Shown here piece by piece: positions 8,027 through 10,133 of a stretch of 10,133 nt of DNA. The notes under the pieces are model-generated. The model saw only the letters and a list, made by a program, of their open reading frames with translations, made no database searches and was not told the origin of the DNA. The DNA is taken from positions 1 to 10,133 of the forward strand of contig CAZBBB010000111.1 in assembly GCA_964490005.1 (NCBI GenBank), in the 5' to 3' direction. Numbering within the stretch: the first letter of the stretch is position 1; each line of letters opens with the position of its first letter. A program made the position numbers and the translations under genes. The stretch is from CAZBBB01 sp964490005 (GTDB taxonomy: Bacteria; Planctomycetota; B15-G4).

Positions 8027-8112
8027 CTGGCCGCGCAGGCCGGGACCGCGCCGAGCGAGCGCGCCGCGCGATGGGCCAGCCACAGCGCGAGCGCGACGTG
8101 AGCGGCGAGATC
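8026..8112 (-). pseudogene. Relic of a YfhO-family membrane protein gene
   Basis: On the minus strand this stretch translates as DLAAHVALALWLAHRAAR, then SLGAVPACAA. The YfhO-family gene at 7-2502 has LAAHVALALWLAYRAARLLGG at residues 133-152, followed by APHIAA. At DNA level, bases 8050-8109 and 2047-2106 align without gaps and match at 52 of 60 positions by my hand count. Matching stops abruptly at about 8110. There is no start codon, ribosome binding site or other YfhO segment nearby. The relic frame happens to be that of the HAF-repeat gene after its stop, and runs open to a TGA that overlaps the beta-helix ATG. The differing residues suggest a fragment of a diverged paralogue, with a recent copy of this particular gene less likely. 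Confidence 0.55.
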
Positions 8113-8139
8113 CGAGTTCGGTGGCTCGGCTCGCCCGAG

Positions 8140-9573
8140 CTACGGAACGTCCCCGCGCAATGCGTTGCTCAGTGCCACGCCCTTTGCCGCGCCTGCGTCC
8201 TGGATCGCGTACTGCACGTACAGGCTGAGACCCGACGCGCCGGACGGCCACGCGGCGAGCGCGATCTGGTGTTCGCCTGAGCCGTCCGTCGACAGCGGCA
8301 TCGAGTGGAGCGGTGGCACCGGCACCAGCATGCCGCCCTTGAATGGAGTCGGCGTGCTCGCCAGGGCGAGGAAGAGCAGCGCCGGCGCGGAGGGCGCCGC
8401 GTGGACCAGCGACAGCGACATCGGCGCGCCGGCCGCGAGCGTTCCGGTGCCGCTCGACAGGGGCAGCCCGGCAGTGCCCGGCAGCGCCGAACCAAGGTTC
8501 GTCCACGCGCTCTCGGGCGGCGGCGAGACCCACATGAGCGCCTCGAATCGCTGCGTCGACGCGTTGAAGGCGTACCCGACCACGTACGTCGTGTTTCCCG
8601 AGTGCCAGATGTCCCGCGCCTCGGAGCGGATGAACTCCGGGGGCAGGAAGGCGTGCAGGTTGACCCACGACGCCGCGGTGCCGCTCCAGAGGCTGGCCCG
8701 CTCGCCACCGACCGGGAGAAAGACCGTGCCGACCTGCTGGCCGGCGTGCACGCCCGAGACCCACGACTCGCTCGCCCCCGAGGGGTGCAGGTCGACCTTG
8801 GAGTTCTTCGTGCCCGTCCAGACGTGCGCGCGTCGCGCGATCGGGTAGGACGCCCAGCCACCCTGCTGCCCCGCATGCACCGAGACGGCGCGGGACGCGA
8901 GGGCCGTGTTGGGATGCAGGTTGACCCACGAGGCGGCCGAGCCGGTCCACAGCGAGGCGCGCGTATTGCCGTCGACATGGGCGTAACCGACCTGCTGCGT
9001 GCCGTCGGTGTCGAGTCCGACCGAGAAGAGGGTCGAGGCGGGATGCAGGTCGAGCCAGGAGGCCGACGTCCCGCTCCAGATCCCCGCGTGCGTGTCGTTG
9101 CCGAAGTTGGAGGTGCCGACCTGCTGGCTCCCGAAGCTGCCGGCGATCTCGCCGAAGGTGTTCACGGGACTCAGGTCGGACCATGAGGCGGCGCTCCCGC
9201 TCCACATCGCCGCGTGGTTCACGACATCGCCACCCGGCGGCGGCGGCAGGAAGCAGCAGATCCAGCCGAACTGCTGGCCGCCGGAGACCGCGTTCGCGAC
9301 CGACTCGGTGGCGCCGGGCGGATGGAGATCCACCCACGACGCGGCGCTGCCGCCCCACAGGCTGGCATGCGACAGGAAGGTCACCGGCTGCCGGACGTAG
9401 CCGACCTGCATGCCGTCCTGCACCGACAGCGCGTAGGAGTCGAAGGGGCCGACGGGGTGGAGATTGATCACCGCCCACTGCGCGCCGACCTGCGGGGCCG
9501 GAACGCAGACGGACAGCGCCACGACGAAAGCCCAGCGGGCACGCGAAGAACCGAGGCGCGAAATCCGCTGCAT
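8140..9573 (-). CDS. Secreted HAF-like seven-repeat protein with shared C-terminal domain
   Basis: Predicted 477-aa exported protein. The signal peptide is residues 1-31, with cleavage VGA|QW. Residues 33-349 are seven tandem repeats of 42-51 residues, opening near W33, W80, W131, W173, W216, K259 and W303. The pattern is W-V-D/N-L-H-P, a variable stretch, GQQVG, a variable stretch, then ASLW-S-GSAAS. This resembles the HAF family of extracellular repeats (His-Ala-Phe/Leu before Trp, and a G-Q-x-V-G core). Seven units suggest one seven-bladed propeller; this is inference. Repeat 6 replaces the usual SAASW junction with TKNSK, and repeat 2 carries an insert with a Cys pair and four prolines. 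Residues 356-477 form the shared C-terminal domain (WTNLGSALPG, GTGTLAAG, FKGGMLVP, AWPSGASG, YVQYAIQDA, ALSNAL). The ATG at 9573 has GGGAGA 6 nt upstream. The stop is TAG at 8140-8142. It is first of three same-strand exoprotein genes and divergent from pdxS. Confidence 0.85.
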   Translation of the reverse strand: MQRISRLGSSRARWAFVVALSVCVPAPQVGAQWAVINLHPVGPFDSYALSVQDGMQVGYVRQPVTFLSHASLWGGSAASWVDLHPPGATESVANAVSGGQQFGWICCFLPPPPGGDVVNHAAMWSGSAASWSDLSPVNTFGEIAGSFGSQQVGTSNFGNDTHAGIWSGTSASWLDLHPASTLFSVGLDTDGTQQVGYAHVDGNTRASLWTGSAASWVNLHPNTALASRAVSVHAGQQGGWASYPIARRAHVWTGTKNSKVDLHPSGASESWVSGVHAGQQVGTVFLPVGGERASLWSGTAASWVNLHAFLPPEFIRSEARDIWHSGNTTYVVGYAFNASTQRFEALMWVSPPPESAWTNLGSALPGTAGLPLSSGTGTLAAGAPMSLSLVHAAPSAPALLFLALASTPTPFKGGMLVPVPPLHSMPLSTDGSGEHQIALAAWPSGASGLSLYVQYAIQDAGAAKGVALSNALRGDVP

Positions 9574-9637
9574 GTGCGATCTCCCACGAAGTCCATGAAT
9601 CGATCACGGCGCCCTCGGGCGGGACATGTCGGGACGG

Positions 9638-9682
9638 ACGAGGAGGCGCAGCCCGGGATTCTATCCGTCGCCGCCTCCTCGT
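9638..9682. repeat. 11-bp perfect inverted repeat flanking a -10-like hexamer
   Basis: The left arm ACGAGGAGGCG (9638-9648) is the exact reverse complement of the right arm CGCCTCCTCGT (9672-9682), with a 23-bp spacer. The spacer contains the minus-strand hexamer TAGAAT (9658-9663), which would fire towards the HAF-repeat gene. The arrangement fits a pair of operator half-sites around a promoter. An RNA hairpin is also possible but would have a long loop and no T-run. Confidence 0.4.
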
Positions 9683-9722
9683 GGTTCGGCCCGGGCCGGG
9701 TGGCGCGGTGGGGTGCTTCCCC

Positions 9723-9728
9723 TACAAT
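9723..9728 (+). promoter_or_regulatory. Candidate -10 element for pdxS
   Basis: TACAAT differs from the TATAAT consensus at one position and stands out in GC-rich surroundings. It lies 47 bases upstream of the pdxS GTG, which would leave a leader of about 40 nt. No TTGACA-like -35 is present at the usual distance, so only the hexamer supports it. Confidence 0.35.
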
Positions 9729-9775
9729 GCGCCTTTGCGGGTGCAGCCAGAGACCGCCCCGCTCGGAGTCACGAC

Positions 9776-10133
9776 GTGAGCAAGCCGGTGCCGAACGCTT
9801 CCAACGACCAGCCCACCCCGCTGCGCCTCAAGACCGGCCTGGCCGAGATGCTCAAGGGCGGCGTGATCATGGACGTCACGACCGTCGAGCAGGCCAAGAT
9901 CGCCGAAGAGGCCGGCGCCTGCGCGGTCATGGCGCTCGAGCGCGTGCCCTCCGACATCCGCAGGGACGGCGGCGTGGCGCGCATGGCGCGCATCGACATC
10001 GTCGAGGCCATCATGAAGACGGTCTCGATCCCGGTCATGGCCAAGTGCCGCATCGGGCACTTCGCCGAGGCCCGCATCCTCGAGCAGCTCGGCGTCGACT
10101 ACATCGACGAGAGCGAGGTGCTCACGCCCGCCG
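9776..10133 (+). CDS. pdxS: Pyridoxal 5'-phosphate synthase lyase subunit PdxS (partial, 3' end outside window)
   Basis: The first 119 residues of PdxS (Pdx1/SNZ family) are visible; the family is about 290-300 residues long. With the glutaminase PdxT, PdxS makes pyridoxal 5'-phosphate in the cytosol from ribose 5-phosphate, glyceraldehyde 3-phosphate and ammonia. Family motifs in order are KGGVIMDVTT (27-36), EQAKIAEEAGACAVMALERV (38-57), the GGVARM stretch (65-70), SIPVMAKCRIGH (84-95) and GVDYIDESEVLTPA (106-119). Asp33 and Lys90 match the ribose-phosphate site residues (Asp24 and Lys81 in Bacillus subtilis numbering). The second catalytic lysine lies beyond the window. The start is GTG at 9776 with GGAG 7 nt upstream. 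The N-terminus is about nine residues longer than the B. subtilis protein. A pdxT partner would be expected downstream but cannot be seen. Confidence 0.95.
   Translation, partial: MSKPVPNASNDQPTPLRLKTGLAEMLKGGVIMDVTTVEQAKIAEEAGACAVMALERVPSDIRRDGGVARMARIDIVEAIMKTVSIPVMAKCRIGHFAEARILEQLGVDYIDESEVLTPA

Larger units (their letters stand above)
7967..8139 (-). other. Gap between the HAF-repeat and beta-helix genes, with a gene relic and a GC palindrome
   Basis: This 173-bp spacer lies between two minus-strand genes. It holds the ribosome binding site of the beta-helix gene (GGAG, 7976-7979), a perfect 12-bp palindrome CCCCCGCGGGGG at 8015-8026 and, at about 8026-8112, a stretch matching YfhO-family coding sequence (listed separately). 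The palindrome has no T-run on either side, so it is a poor intrinsic terminator candidate. No promoter was recognised. Confidence 0.4.
9574..9775. promoter_or_regulatory. Divergent promoter region between the HAF-repeat gene and pdxS
   Basis: This 202-bp gap serves two genes pointing outward. It contains an 11-bp inverted repeat (9638-9648 and 9672-9682), a 12-bp palindrome CGGCCCGGGCCG at 9687-9698, and -10-like hexamers on both strands: TACAAT at 9723-9728 for pdxS, and TAGAAT on the minus strand at 9658-9663 for the HAF-repeat gene. Neither hexamer has a good -35 partner. Confidence 0.5.

Noticed and set aside
7967..9607. N-terminal extension of the beta-helix frame up to 9607
   Set aside because: The extension overlaps the HAF-repeat gene in another frame and reads arginine-rich sequence. 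A signal peptide and ribosome binding site place the true start at 7966.
1..10133. CRISPR array, tRNA/rRNA genes, transposase, phage or defence genes
   Set aside because: No direct-repeat/spacer pattern, RNA gene signature, DDE-type transposase or phage-like protein was seen on either strand. The repeats present are protein-coding.

Overview
The window is very GC-rich bacterial DNA. It carries secreted repeat proteins of a kind common in Planctomycetota: FG-GAP/VCBS propellers, HAF-type repeats and a right-handed beta-helix. Two of them share a C-terminal domain that I recall from large planctomycete exoproteins. A planctomycete-like source is therefore likely, but this is an inference from protein style, with no marker gene behind it.

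Layout, left to right. A large YfhO-type polytopic membrane protein lies on the minus strand (7-2502). A 164-bp divergent gap follows. Next is a plus-strand secreted FG-GAP protein (from 2667) whose reading frame loses coding character near 3957 and has no in-frame stop before it runs antisense through the next gene; a single-base frameshift would end it at 4042. Then come three minus-strand genes for exported proteins, each with its own ribosome binding site and signal peptide: a 866-aa FG-GAP/VCBS protein with 14 repeats (4032-6632), a beta-helix protein (6716-7966) and a protein with seven HAF-like repeats (8140-9573). Transcription of these three runs from 9573 towards 4032, and they may form one unit. 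A 202-bp divergent region then leads to the 5' part of pdxS (pyridoxal 5'-phosphate synthase), which runs off the right edge.

The three minus-strand products look like cell-surface or matrix scaffolds. Repeat numbers of 14 and 7 fit two seven-bladed propellers and one. YfhO-family proteins are linked to transfer of sugars onto envelope polymers, so an envelope role for the left side is plausible but unproven. pdxS is a housekeeping neighbour with no evident link.

The most unusual items are the missing 3' end of the plus-strand FG-GAP gene, a relic of a second YfhO-family gene in the 7967-8139 gap, an 8-bp hairpin that buries the Shine-Dalgarno of the 14-repeat gene, and perfect inverted repeats in both divergent promoter regions. 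No tRNA, rRNA, CRISPR array, insertion sequence or defence system was seen. No gap between genes exceeds about 200 bases.
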